Shown: positions 1 to 8,410 of the stretch, piece by piece
Numbering within the stretch: the first letter of the stretch is position 1
How the letters are laid out: every line of letters begins with the position of its first letter
Source: Paludibacter sp.
GTDB lineage: Bacteria > Bacteroidota > Bacteroidia > Bacteroidales > Paludibacteraceae
NCBI GenBank assembly: GCA_024710005.1
Contig: JANJVQ010000024.1
Coordinates: 1 to 64,000, forward strand
DNA length: 64,000 nucleotides
Reading direction: 5' to 3'
Position numbers and translations under genes: made by a program
The notes under the pieces: model-generated
Seen by the model: only the letters and a program-made list of their open reading frames with translations
What the model was told of the DNA's origin: nothing
Database searches by the model: none

Positions 1-2
1 TG

Positions 3-860
3 ATAATAGGTATAGGAGAGATTTTGTGGGATGTTTTTCCACAAGGCAAAGTGTTGGGTGGCGCACCGGCTAATTTCGCATTTCATGTGTCACAGCTCGG
101 GTTAAATGGATGTGCTGTCAGTGCCATTGGAGATGATGAATTAGGCAAAGAAATTCTGCATGTGCTTGATGAGAAAAGACTTAGTACACATATTGAGAAA
201 GTAAATTATCCCACAGGAACAGTACAGGTAACTCTTTCCGGGAAAGGAATTCCTCAGTATGAAATATGCGAAGGCGTGGCCTGGGATAACATTCCTTTCT
301 CTGATGAACTGGAGACGATGGCAAAACGTACGAAAACGGTTTGTTTTGGATCGTTGGCTCAACGCAGTGCAGTTTCACATGCAACAATCAATAAGTTTTT
401 AGACTCAGTACCAGCTGATGCCATGAAAATATTCGACATCAACCTCCGTCAGCATTTCTATTCCAAGGCATTAATTGAAGAGTCGCTCAAAAGATGTAAT
501 GTGTTGAAAATTAATGATGATGAAGTGGTGCTTGTGTCGAATCTTTTTGGGTGGAACGGTATGAGTGAAACGGAAACAGCGACACGCCTCATGCAGGATT
601 ATAAGCTTGATATTGTGGTGCTGACCAAAGGAACAGAAGGAAGTTATGTGTTTACTCCCGCTGAAACCTCTTTTTTACCAACTCCACTTGTGGAAGTGGC
701 AGATACAGTTGGAGCAGGCGATTCTTTTACCGCAGGTTTTGTAGCCTCGCTTTTAAAAGGGAAAAGCATCAGCGAAGCCCATCGTAAGGCGGTTGAAATC
801 TCGGCTTATGTTTGTACACAACATGGTGCCATGCCTTTATTACCCGATTCATTGATTTAG
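3..860 (+). CDS. PfkB-family carbohydrate kinase, probably fructokinase (5' end outside window)
   Basis: The open frame runs in from the left edge. In-frame codons before the first possible start (TTG at 24) read I-I-G-I-G-E-I-L-W-D-V-F-P, the conserved N-terminal strand of ribokinase/PfkB sugar kinases, so the gene begins just outside the window. Next comes GGAPANFAFH, the substrate-binding segment typical of bacterial fructokinases. Near the C-terminus is DTVGAGDSFTAGF, which holds the anion hole and the catalytic Asp. The expected reaction is ATP-dependent phosphorylation of fructose in the cytoplasm. The next gene is a hybrid sensor with a periplasmic sugar-binding domain. That pairing resembles the Bacteroides thetaiotaomicron fructan locus, where a fructokinase lies near the fructose sensor BT1754. 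The family is clear; fructose as substrate is inferred from motif and context. Confidence 0.88.
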   Translation: MIGIGEILWDVFPQGKVLGGAPANFAFHVSQLGLNGCAVSAIGDDELGKEILHVLDEKRLSTHIEKVNYPTGTVQVTLSGKGIPQYEICEGVAWDNIPFSDELETMAKRTKTVCFGSLAQRSAVSHATINKFLDSVPADAMKIFDINLRQHFYSKALIEESLKRCNVLKINDDEVVLVSNLFGWNGMSETETATRLMQDYKLDIVVLTKGTEGSYVFTPAETSFLPTPLVEVADTVGAGDSFTAGFVASLLKGKSISEAHRKAVEISAYVCTQHGAMPLLPDSLI

Positions 861-887
861 ATATATACGATTTCTTTTTTAGTGTAC

Positions 888-926
888 AACCGGTGAAACA
901 ATTGTTTCGCCGGTTTGTTTTCTTAT
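888..926 (+). terminator. Rho-independent terminator after the sugar kinase
   Basis: AACCGGTGAAAC at 888-899 pairs with GTTTCGCCGGTT at 904-915, with one G-T wobble and an AATT loop. A T-rich run follows. It lies 27 bases after the kinase stop codon and separates it from the sensor gene. Confidence 0.8.
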
Positions 927-944
927 TACAAAAGCTTATATTTG
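914..944 (+). promoter_or_regulatory. Bacteroidota-type promoter of the hybrid sensor gene
   Basis: TTTG at 914-917 and TATATTTG at 937-944 are separated by 19 bases and match the Bacteroidota -33/-7 consensus. Transcription would start near 950, only a few bases before the ATG at 957. The -33 box overlaps the end of the preceding terminator, so the sensor is transcribed on its own. This also rules out the upstream TTG at 915 as the start. Confidence 0.75.
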
Positions 945-956
945 TTTTTTTTTACC

Positions 957-3722
957 ATGATAAGAACATTGCTGATAATCGCCCTGATTTCATTATCATT
1001 CGTTTCGTGCTCAAACGAAAAGAAAAAGACCTCGTTTAATATTGGTGTTTCTCAATGTAGTGATGATGCCTGGCGCAGAACTATGAATGAAGATATTCAG
1101 CGAGAAGCATCATTCTATGCCGGATTGAATGTAACCATTAAAACAGCTTATGACAGTAATCAAAGGCAGATTCGTGATATCGAAAGTTTTATTGCTGATC
1201 GGGTCGATCTGATTATTGTTTCACCTAATGAAGCGGTCCCTCTGACACCTGTAATTGAGAAAGCGATGGGAGAGGGAATCCCGGTGATTTTGGTTGACCG
1301 TAAAATAAGCTCGGGTAATTACACGGCATTCGTGGGAGCTGATAACTATCAGATAGGGAAAGAAGTCGGAGTGTATGCAGCTAATTTATTGAATGGAAGA
1401 GGAAGAATAGTTGAAATAAGAGGTCTGGAAGGTTCTACCCCGGAGAAAGAGCGTCACGAAGGTTTTTTAAGTGTCATTAAGTCGTATCAGGAGATTCAAA
1501 TCATAGCGGATGATTTTGGTAACTGGTTGCGAAAGGATGCCAAAGAACGCATGCACGGGATACTGAAGCAGAATCCTCAGATTGATCTGGTCTTTGCACA
1601 TAATGATGAAATGGCAATCGGGGCTTATGAAGCGTTAAAAGTGCATAATGATATTAAATTTCCGGTAATGCTCGGTATTGATGCCCTGTCGACTCCGGAT
1701 GGTGGAATTCAACAGGTAATCAATGGCGTACTCGATGCAACTTTTATATATCCGACCGGAGGTGAGAAGGCTATCCAGACGGCGTATAATATCCTGAATA
1801 ATAAAATTTTCGAAAAAGAAAATATACTGTATACAGCCGTTGTCGACAAAACCAATGCCCGCGTTATCAAGTTGCAGACAGATCAGATTCACCAACATCA
1901 ATACAGAATCGGACAGCTGAATGAGGTGTTAGATAAGAATCTGGCTAAATATGCCACCCAACGCACCCTGCTTTTTGCTTCCTTTGTTATTCTTGTTCTG
2001 TTTATGGCTTTTATTTTGCTCCTGATAAGGACTGTACAACATAAGAACAAAACAAATAAACTACTCGAAGCTCAGAATGCGGCAATCAACAAACAAAAAG
2101 AGGCTATAGCAGAACAAAGAGATCAATTGATTACCTTATCGAAAAATATTGAAGATGCAACACAGGCGAAACTTGTTTTCTTTACCAATATTTCACATGA
2201 ATTCAGAACTCCGTTAACACTGCTGCTTGGCCCCTTAGAAAATATCGTCAAAAACGAAAAATTATCGGAGGAAGGAGCCCGCCTGGCTATGTTGATGCGA
2301 AAAAATGTTCAGGTGCTGATGAAGCTGATAGATCAAATTATTGAATTCAGAAGGTATGAAAACGGGAAAATGCAGATGTATTTTACCCTGAGTGATTTAA
2401 AAGTATTCATCAGGGATATTTATGACTCCTTTTACGAACTGAGTAAAAAGAAACATATTCATTTTGATTTTTCTGCTTCAACCGATGACTATATTGTGTG
2501 GTTTGATTCTGATAAGATGGAAAAGATATGTTATAATCTGCTGTCTAATGCTTTTAAATTTACACCGGAGAACGGGAGTATAAATATCCGTCTTTCATCG
2601 TTTGTTGAAGACAATGAAAGATATGCCCGGATTGTTGTATCAGATAATGGAAAAGGAATTCCGGAACAGCATCTGAATCTTATTTTTAATCGGTTTTATA
2701 AAATTGACAGATTAAGTTCAGGTTCAGGAATTGGTCTTGAGCTCACTAAAATACTGGTTGAACTTCACAATGGTACCATTGAAGTCGAGAGTACGGAAGG
2801 GAAAGGTAGTGTTTTTATCGTCACCATCCCCTATAAACAAAGTGATATATCGGTTACGGAAGAATATCCGGTGCTGAATGCTTCTTTGGAGGATAAGAAG
2901 GAAGAGGTATCCTTGCTTGAATCGAGCGTGGAAATTAAGGATAGAGCGTATCAAAGATCTGCAAAACCACTTGTGTTGATCGTGGACGATAATGCTGATA
3001 TCAGGGTTTTTCTGAAGGGATTATTGCAGGATAGCTTCGAAGTGATTGAGGCTGATAATGGTCAGAGTGGCTTGTATAAAGCCATGAAATATGTTCCGGA
3101 GTTGATTATCAGTGATGTGATGATGGATGTGATGGATGGGTTTGAATTATGCTCGCAGGTCAAGGAAAATATCTCAACCAGTCACATCCCCGTGATGCTG
3201 CTTACTGCCTGTGCACAGGATGAACAGCGGGCAGTTGGTTTCGAAAGCGGCGCAGATGCTTATATCCCGAAACCTTTTAATGAGGAGTTGCTTAAAATCA
3301 GGGTGCGTAAAATCATCGAAAACAGAGAAAAAGTAAAGGCCTATTTTCAGCAAAACCTCACATTTGGAGAACGTAAAGAATCTGTTGCTGAAATTGATAA
3401 AACGTTTATGGAAAAATTCCGGCAGATTGTGGAAGAGAATATTATCGAAACAGATTTGAATGTAGATGAAATCGGTCAGCGGCTCGGACTCTCCCGGGTT
3501 CAGTTGTACCGGAAAATCAAATCCCTGACCAATTATGCTCCCAATGAACTTATCCGGATTATTCGCCTCAAAGCAGCGGAGCAAGCAATACTCAATAGCG
3601 AAAAATCAATTTCCGAAATAGCATACGATACCGGATTTTCCTCTCCCTCTTATTTTACAAAATGCTTTAAGGAGTATTTCAATGAAAGTCCTACTGAGTA
3701 TTTGAAGCGGGTGAAAAGTTGA
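957..3722 (+). CDS. Hybrid two-component system sensor/regulator (HTCS) with periplasmic sugar-binding domain
   Basis: A 921-residue single-protein signalling system. The start at 957 gives a signal sequence ending in SLSFVSC (lipobox-like Cys18). Residues about 25-310 form a type I periplasmic binding domain like ribose/LacI-family sensors. One membrane helix lies at about 338-360. Then come a HisKA domain (NISHEFRTPLTLLLGP, His about 414), an HATPase domain (NLLSNAFKF, DNGKGIP, GSGIGLEL), a receiver (VLIVDDN, phospho-acceptor Asp about 720 in SDVMMD, Lys in KPF) and a C-terminal AraC-type helix-turn-helix at about 820-921. In Bacteroides, HTCS proteins with this sensor fold bind a monosaccharide, and BT1754 binds fructose. 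The adjacent fructokinase makes fructose the best guess here. It would activate nearby sugar-use genes, presumably to the left of the window. Confidence 0.93.
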   Translation: MIRTLLIIALISLSFVSCSNEKKKTSFNIGVSQCSDDAWRRTMNEDIQREASFYAGLNVTIKTAYDSNQRQIRDIESFIADRVDLIIVSPNEAVPLTPVIEKAMGEGIPVILVDRKISSGNYTAFVGADNYQIGKEVGVYAANLLNGRGRIVEIRGLEGSTPEKERHEGFLSVIKSYQEIQIIADDFGNWLRKDAKERMHGILKQNPQIDLVFAHNDEMAIGAYEALKVHNDIKFPVMLGIDALSTPDGGIQQVINGVLDATFIYPTGGEKAIQTAYNILNNKIFEKENILYTAVVDKTNARVIKLQTDQIHQHQYRIGQLNEVLDKNLAKYATQRTLLFASFVILVLFMAFILLLIRTVQHKNKTNKLLEAQNAAINKQKEAIAEQRDQLITLSKNIEDATQAKLVFFTNISHEFRTPLTLLLGPLENIVKNEKLSEEGARLAMLMRKNVQVLMKLIDQIIEFRRYENGKMQMYFTLSDLKVFIRDIYDSFYELSKKKHIHFDFSASTDDYIVWFDSDKMEKICYNLLSNAFKFTPENGSINIRLSSFVEDNERYARIVVSDNGKGIPEQHLNLIFNRFYKIDRLSSGSGIGLELTKILVELHNGTIEVESTEGKGSVFIVTIPYKQSDISVTEEYPVLNASLEDKKEEVSLLESSVEIKDRAYQRSAKPLVLIVDDNADIRVFLKGLLQDSFEVIEADNGQSGLYKAMKYVPELIISDVMMDVMDGFELCSQVKENISTSHIPVMLLTACAQDEQRAVGFESGADAYIPKPFNEELLKIRVRKIIENREKVKAYFQQNLTFGERKESVAEIDKTFMEKFRQIVEENIIETDLNVDEIGQRLGLSRVQLYRKIKSLTNYAPNELIRIIRLKAAEQAILNSEKSISEIAYDTGFSSPSYFTKCFKEYFNESPTEYLKRVKS

Positions 3723-3731
3723 TTTGTTTTG

Positions 3732-3817
3732 GTGTATGTGATACACTACCAGTGGTGTTACCCATACACCACCTATGGTGTGTCACATGCACCATCAGTG
3801 GTGTATCTACTCCACCA
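3732..3817. repeat. Four consecutive GGTG/CACC hairpins between convergent genes
   Basis: Four small inverted repeats follow each other: GTGTAT/ATACAC (3732-3746), GTGGTGT/ACACCAC (3752-3772), ATGGTG/CACCAT (3775-3795) and TGGTG/CACCA (3799-3817). All but the first share a GGTG-CACC stem. They fill the gap between the convergent HTCS and DUF2271 genes and run into the 3' end of the latter. They may act as a two-way terminator or mRNA-end stabiliser, although there is no clear T-run. Confidence 0.6.
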
Positions 3818-4538
3818 TCACCGTACACCTTTTTACAATATTCAACGCTGTTGTCAAGGTATTCAATTCCGGATACAGTTTTCCATCCCTGCCGGCGTAA
3901 TGACTGTGTCCGACTGGTTTAAATTCAACTTCTTTACCTAATTCGCCGGTATTGATGTTGGCTTCATATACCACGGCTGGCTGACTGGAGGTTTTGTACT
4001 CTTTGTCATCAGGATATTTGTTGTTGTGCCAGAATTCGTTCCAGTCCCACGACTGATTGATTTCCATGTAAACCTTGTATATGCCTGAAAGCTTTTCTTT
4101 CGGAATCAGGTGGAAGACGAATGATCCGGGAGGCGTTGCGCCGCTATAGGCATCGGGTACGGGCTGTTTGGGTGTGGGCATGTAAGTGCCGTACTCGTTT
4201 TTCTTTCCCCGCTGATGTGCCCAATATGGAAGTGTTGCTGGTCGCTGAATTTCGCCGGCCTGCCACATGCCTTTAGATCGGTCTGCCCGTTTGAAATAGC
4301 CTTTGGCTATCGACTCGGCTACATATAATGTCTGGATGTATTTTCCGTTTTCATCTGCCAGCCAAATGGCCATCAGTGGGTGGTTGTGCGATTTGCCTTT
4401 TTCAAAATTGATGGTAAGCACGGTAATATTGTCTTTATTACCGAATAAGCCTGATGTGGCTATGTCTGGTGTGCGCTGCGCATTGGCTGTCATGCTTGCC
4501 ATGATGGCCAAACTGATGATAAAAAATATCTTTTTCAT
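3807..4538 (-). CDS. DUF2271 family periplasmic protein
   Basis: 243 residues with a clean signal peptide (MKKIFFIISLAIMASMTANA, cut before QRTPD). The body shows features of the DUF2271 family: a strand with HPLMAIWLAD, then YVAESIAKGYF, a WQAGEIQRPATLPYW stretch, and SGATPPGSFVFH before a C-terminal HSHYAGRDGKLYPEL segment. DUF2271 proteins are exported and lack an established reaction; relatives are often found near iron- or flavin-linked membrane proteins. It is the last gene of the carotenoid operon, 11 bases after the TonB-dependent receptor, so it probably works with that receptor. The stop lies inside the GGTG/CACC hairpin cluster. The family call is fairly secure; the role is unknown. 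Confidence 0.75.
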   Translation of the reverse strand: MKKIFFIISLAIMASMTANAQRTPDIATSGLFGNKDNITVLTINFEKGKSHNHPLMAIWLADENGKYIQTLYVAESIAKGYFKRADRSKGMWQAGEIQRPATLPYWAHQRGKKNEYGTYMPTPKQPVPDAYSGATPPGSFVFHLIPKEKLSGIYKVYMEINQSWDWNEFWHNNKYPDDKEYKTSSQPAVVYEANINTGELGKEVEFKPVGHSHYAGRDGKLYPELNTLTTALNIVKRCTVMVE

Positions 4539-4549
4539 TGTGGTGGATT

Positions 4550-6925
4550 TTAAAATTTAACAATGATGCCAATAGTTGGTAAAACGGTTCCTGCAAATGC
4601 TTCTATCTGTCTTAACTGATATCTGTCGGCATCCTTTTCCTGTGGAATGCCATCGGGACTCAAATTGGTCCAGATTGGGGTGCTTTCCGCCTGATAGTTG
4701 TACACGTTTTGCACATCTGCGTACAAATTTAATAACCATTTTTTAAAATAAAACTCTTTATCGATACGGATGTCTAACTGATGATTGGGCTTTAACCTGA
4801 GACTGTTGAAGTTGTCATAGTCAATGTAAGGCTGATTGGTGATGTCCCAGGCGGCTTTCAATTCGGAAAGGTTCTGATCGATAGGAGAGTAGGGAGCACC
4901 TCCGGAAAAACGCCACCTGCCGGCAATGTTCCAGTTTTTTGGTAATTTGTAAGATGCTATCAGGTTCAATAACTGATTGGTGTCCCAGGTGGAGGGAATG
5001 TATTCATCCTTGTCGTTCGTAAATTCACTTCTGAAAAGGGTGTAAGTAGCGGTGACGTTCAAATTATTCATCTCCATGATTTTCAGGAGAAATTCTACGC
5101 CATAAGCCCGTCCTTTACCGGTCGAAACTATTTCTTCGTCGCCAACCTGTCCGAAATTGGTGCCTTTACTGGCAGTACTGAGTCCATCGGAAACAGAAAA
5201 CGGATAATATTGATATTGCTTGTAAAATCCTTCTACGGTCAACCTGAGTTGTCGGCCCCGTTGAAATTCAAATCCCGCAATTGCCTGATTCGAAATGGTA
5301 TAACGCAGGTTTTCATTTTGATTTACCAACACTCCGGTAGAGATGTCTCTGTATCCGAGTGTTGTATATGCCGGACGCATCGCATACCTGCCTATATTGG
5401 CATTCAGGTTGATGTTTTCGGTCAGTTCGTATGTCGCCGAAATCCTCGGAGATAGCTGATTAAGCGGGTTGCTCATGTTGTTGTTGTAATTATTCCCCAC
5501 GAAATTGACTCCCAGCGACAATTTCAGTCTTTCATCCAGAAAATCGTCGGATGCCTGAGCAAATGCCTGATAACCAAACAGGTTGATGTCGGTGCTGTAA
5601 TTCAGGTTGCTCACGTTGTTGTTGAAATAAACCAAGCGGGAGGTAGCGTTGGTGTATCTCGACAGAGTTGCGCCTGCTCCCCAGGAAAATTTGATATTTC
5701 CCCCGGGATAGTTTTGTTCGAACCTGAATTTATTTTCAATTTCATCTGAAGTGTAATCGGAAATTTTGCCCAGACTTTCATTATTGTCTTTGTATTTAAA
5801 ACTGGAGTTACGCAACATGTTGCGACTCAGCACCCAGGTGTCGAAATGATTATCAGAGAAATGTTTGAAAACAGCTCCCACCGTATAATTCCATTGTTTG
5901 TAAACCGGAAGATAGGAGAGAAGATAAGTTTGAGCTTCTGTTGGGTTTTCAATTCCCAGATTTAGTGTCATGTCATCAATCGCTCCAATCCCCAACAGTG
6001 TCAGCTGATTTTTCTTGTCAAAATCAATCTTGTATTTAACCTGAAAGTCATTATAAGTTGGTAAGAAAGGCAGTCCGATTACGCTGAACAGCAATTGCAG
6101 ATAAGACTGACGGGCGGAAATGATAAAATTAGATTTTTCGCCGATGGGGCCGTCTAAGGTAAAGGCTGCATCGGAAGCTCCAATGGATAGTTTTCCCTGT
6201 ACTCTTTCTTTATTTCCTTCTCTTTGTCTTATTTCCATCACAGAACTCAGGGCATTGGTACGGTTGGCAGGATAAGCGCCGGTATAAAAACTGATGTCCT
6301 GCACAAAGTCCGGGTTGATGATCCCTACCACACCACCGGAAGAACCTTGTGTGGTAAAGTGATTAATGACAGGTATTTCGATGCCGTCTAAGTAAAACAC
6401 GTTTTCCGACGGACCGCCACCACGCACGATCAAGTCGTTGCGGTTCGGGTCGGTCACCGCCACACCCGGCAGCGTCTGTATCAGTTTGGATACGTCCCTG
6501 TTGACCCCTGCACTCTTTTCAATTTCCTGCACACCAATGTTGGTAACCGAAAGCGGACTCTCAATTTTCTTGGCATTCGGATTCCGTTTTACCACGAACT
6601 CGTTCAACACTTGTGTCGTCTCATTCACAGGTATATCAAGAAAAGTTGTTTGATTTCCCTGCACCTGTATTTCAGGTGATAAGGTTGTCTGAAATCCAAC
6701 CAGACTGACCACTAATTGTTTAAAGCCCGGGTCGATGCCTGTGAAAATATAATTTCCGTCTAAGTCGGACGTGGAGCCAATGTTTGTCCCCTGGATGATG
6801 ATGTTCGCAAACTCCAGTGGCTCGTTTGTTTTCGAGTTGTAAATCCTGCCTCTGATGGTACCCTTTTGCGCAAATACAAAAGAGGTAAAGAGGATTAGGA
6901 GCGTAATGTTTATTATTTTCTTCAT
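4550..6925 (-). CDS. TonB-dependent outer-membrane receptor with carboxypeptidase-regulatory-like N-domain
   Basis: 791 residues. A signal peptide (MKKIINITLLILFTSFVFA) precedes a carboxypeptidase-D regulatory-like beta-sandwich (residues about 22-105: GTIRGRIYNSKTNEPLEFAN). The plug domain follows (about 115-225), with VSKLIQTLPGV, DLIVRGGGPSENVFYLDGI and SSVMEI. A long beta-barrel ends in an aromatic/hydrophobic terminus (IGIIVKF). No SusD partner is present, so it is more like siderophore, cobalamin or peptide receptors than glycan importers. It starts 5 bases after the phytoene desaturase stop and is followed closely by a DUF2271 gene, so both are probably transcribed with the pigment genes. 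The ligand cannot be told from sequence. Confidence 0.9.
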   Translation of the reverse strand: MKKIINITLLILFTSFVFAQKGTIRGRIYNSKTNEPLEFANIIIQGTNIGSTSDLDGNYIFTGIDPGFKQLVVSLVGFQTTLSPEIQVQGNQTTFLDIPVNETTQVLNEFVVKRNPNAKKIESPLSVTNIGVQEIEKSAGVNRDVSKLIQTLPGVAVTDPNRNDLIVRGGGPSENVFYLDGIEIPVINHFTTQGSSGGVVGIINPDFVQDISFYTGAYPANRTNALSSVMEIRQREGNKERVQGKLSIGASDAAFTLDGPIGEKSNFIISARQSYLQLLFSVIGLPFLPTYNDFQVKYKIDFDKKNQLTLLGIGAIDDMTLNLGIENPTEAQTYLLSYLPVYKQWNYTVGAVFKHFSDNHFDTWVLSRNMLRNSSFKYKDNNESLGKISDYTSDEIENKFRFEQNYPGGNIKFSWGAGATLSRYTNATSRLVYFNNNVSNLNYSTDINLFGYQAFAQASDDFLDERLKLSLGVNFVGNNYNNNMSNPLNQLSPRISATYELTENINLNANIGRYAMRPAYTTLGYRDISTGVLVNQNENLRYTISNQAIAGFEFQRGRQLRLTVEGFYKQYQYYPFSVSDGLSTASKGTNFGQVGDEEIVSTGKGRAYGVEFLLKIMEMNNLNVTATYTLFRSEFTNDKDEYIPSTWDTNQLLNLIASYKLPKNWNIAGRWRFSGGAPYSPIDQNLSELKAAWDITNQPYIDYDNFNSLRLKPNHQLDIRIDKEFYFKKWLLNLYADVQNVYNYQAESTPIWTNLSPDGIPQEKDADRYQLRQIEAFAGTVLPTIGIIVKF

Positions 6926-6930
6926 ATTTA

Positions 6931-8409
6931 TTATTCGTTAAAATGATTTTCAACCCGTTCTGCAGTCAATTTTGAACTAATTACCGCCATGGGTAAGCCT
7001 GCTCCCGGCACGGTGGATGCACCTACATAAAAGACATTGTTGTAATCTTCGTCTTTGTTGGCCGGACGAAATGCTCCGATTTGCATCATGTGATGAGATA
7101 ATCCCAGGCCACTTCCCATGTATAGGTTGAAGTATTTCTCCCATTCCACGGGTGTGTAAACTGTTCTGGAAATGATGGATTTTGTAATATCCTGCCCAAT
7201 GCGTTTGGAAAAATCGCTGATAATGCTATCTACAATCTTATCTTTATCATCCCAGTTTTTCTTGTAAAGCATGTTGGGTACGGGGCAGACAAAGAACAAA
7301 CTTTCGCAACCCTCAGGCGCACAATCATCATTATGCTTGGATAGCATGTTGACGTAATAGTAAGGTTTTTCGAGCGTGTCAGGTTGTTTTAATACCTTCA
7401 GTGCGTAATCCTTGTAATTGGTTCCCAGAAAATAATTATGGTGGTTTACCTGAGGCAATTTACCTTTTACCCCTATGTAAAAGGTAAGATAACCCATGGT
7501 CCACTTCATTTTCCGGAGTCTGCTTTCTCGGTATTTTCTTTTGTTCAGCACCCTGCCGCGGAATACGGCCGCATCTGCATTGATCACATAAGCATCAGCA
7601 GTCCAGACTTTGCCGCTCTGGTCAATGAGTTTTGTTATTTTTCCATCTTTCTTTTTAAATCCGGTGATTTCCACACCATAGTTGATTTTAACGCCGGCTT
7701 TTTTCAACTCGTCAACCAATCCATCCACAATCTTATACATCCCGCCTTTAACATTGTAATAACCATCGTGTTTAAACTCGATATGCGAGAGCAGGGTGTA
7801 AACTGCTGAAGTATCAAAGGGTGTTCTGCCTAAGAAAAAAGCAATGAGCGAAACAATCTGTTGTGCTTCTTTCGAATCAAAATGTTGCTCTACCTGCTGC
7901 CAGAAAGTTTTCAGCAAGACGGGCAGGTGTACCGGATTTACCTTCATCAGGGTAATCAGGTACTGCAATACCGAGTCGAAATTTGATTTGATAACAATGT
8001 CAACCGTATCATTATACAGTGCTCCCGATTTACCTAAGTATTTCAGCATCTTTTCCTTAAAGTCAGGTTCTTTTTCTGCAAATTCTGCAGCCAGCTTGTC
8101 AATGTCCTTATAAAGCGTATAGGTTTTTGGACTATCGCTGAAATTTACAGTATAAAGCGGGTCGAGTTCGATAAACTCGAACGGGAGCTCTATGCCGCAA
8201 TCTTTGGCAAATTCTTTGAATTCATACGACATGCTGAAAAAACTCGGGCCGGTATCGAAGGTAAATCCATCTTTTTTTATCTGATTCAGACGGCCTCCGG
8301 CCTGATTGTTTTTTTCAATTATTTCAACATCGTATCCCTTTTTTGCCAGTCGCAAGGCAGTTGTTAATCCGCCCAATCCGGCGCCTACCACTAATACTTC
8401 TTTTTCCAT
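6931..8409 (-). CDS. crtI: Phytoene desaturase (CrtI-type carotenoid oxidoreductase)
   Basis: 492 residues, the normal CrtI length. The N-terminal FAD-binding fold is VVGAGLGGLTTALRLAKKGY followed by the ADP-contacting EIIEKN and AGGR (residues about 6-40). The C-terminal carotenoid-oxidase signature reads YVGASTVPGAGLPMAVISS (about 460-480). CrtI enzymes introduce double bonds into phytoene to give lycopene-like products, bound to the membrane surface. It lies between the TPR-like gene (1-base gap) and the TonB receptor (5-base gap). Only one desaturase copy is visible; many Bacteroidota clusters carry a second CrtI-like enzyme for later steps. The degree of desaturation, or an alternative carotenoid substrate, cannot be read from sequence. 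Confidence 0.92.
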   Translation of the reverse strand: MEKEVLVVGAGLGGLTTALRLAKKGYDVEIIEKNNQAGGRLNQIKKDGFTFDTGPSFFSMSYEFKEFAKDCGIELPFEFIELDPLYTVNFSDSPKTYTLYKDIDKLAAEFAEKEPDFKEKMLKYLGKSGALYNDTVDIVIKSNFDSVLQYLITLMKVNPVHLPVLLKTFWQQVEQHFDSKEAQQIVSLIAFFLGRTPFDTSAVYTLLSHIEFKHDGYYNVKGGMYKIVDGLVDELKKAGVKINYGVEITGFKKKDGKITKLIDQSGKVWTADAYVINADAAVFRGRVLNKRKYRESRLRKMKWTMGYLTFYIGVKGKLPQVNHHNYFLGTNYKDYALKVLKQPDTLEKPYYYVNMLSKHNDDCAPEGCESLFFVCPVPNMLYKKNWDDKDKIVDSIISDFSKRIGQDITKSIISRTVYTPVEWEKYFNLYMGSGLGLSHHMMQIGAFRPANKDEDYNNVFYVGASTVPGAGLPMAVISSKLTAERVENHFNE

Positions 8410-8410
8410 A

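Noticed and set aside
915-956. TTG at 915 as start of the hybrid sensor
   Set aside because: It lies within the terminator and promoter of the locus; the ATG at 957 starts the signal peptide directly.
3719-3941. Plus-strand open frames over the GGTG/CACC hairpins
   Set aside because: They arise from the repetitive hairpin sequence and overlap the 3' end of the DUF2271 gene; no family resemblance.
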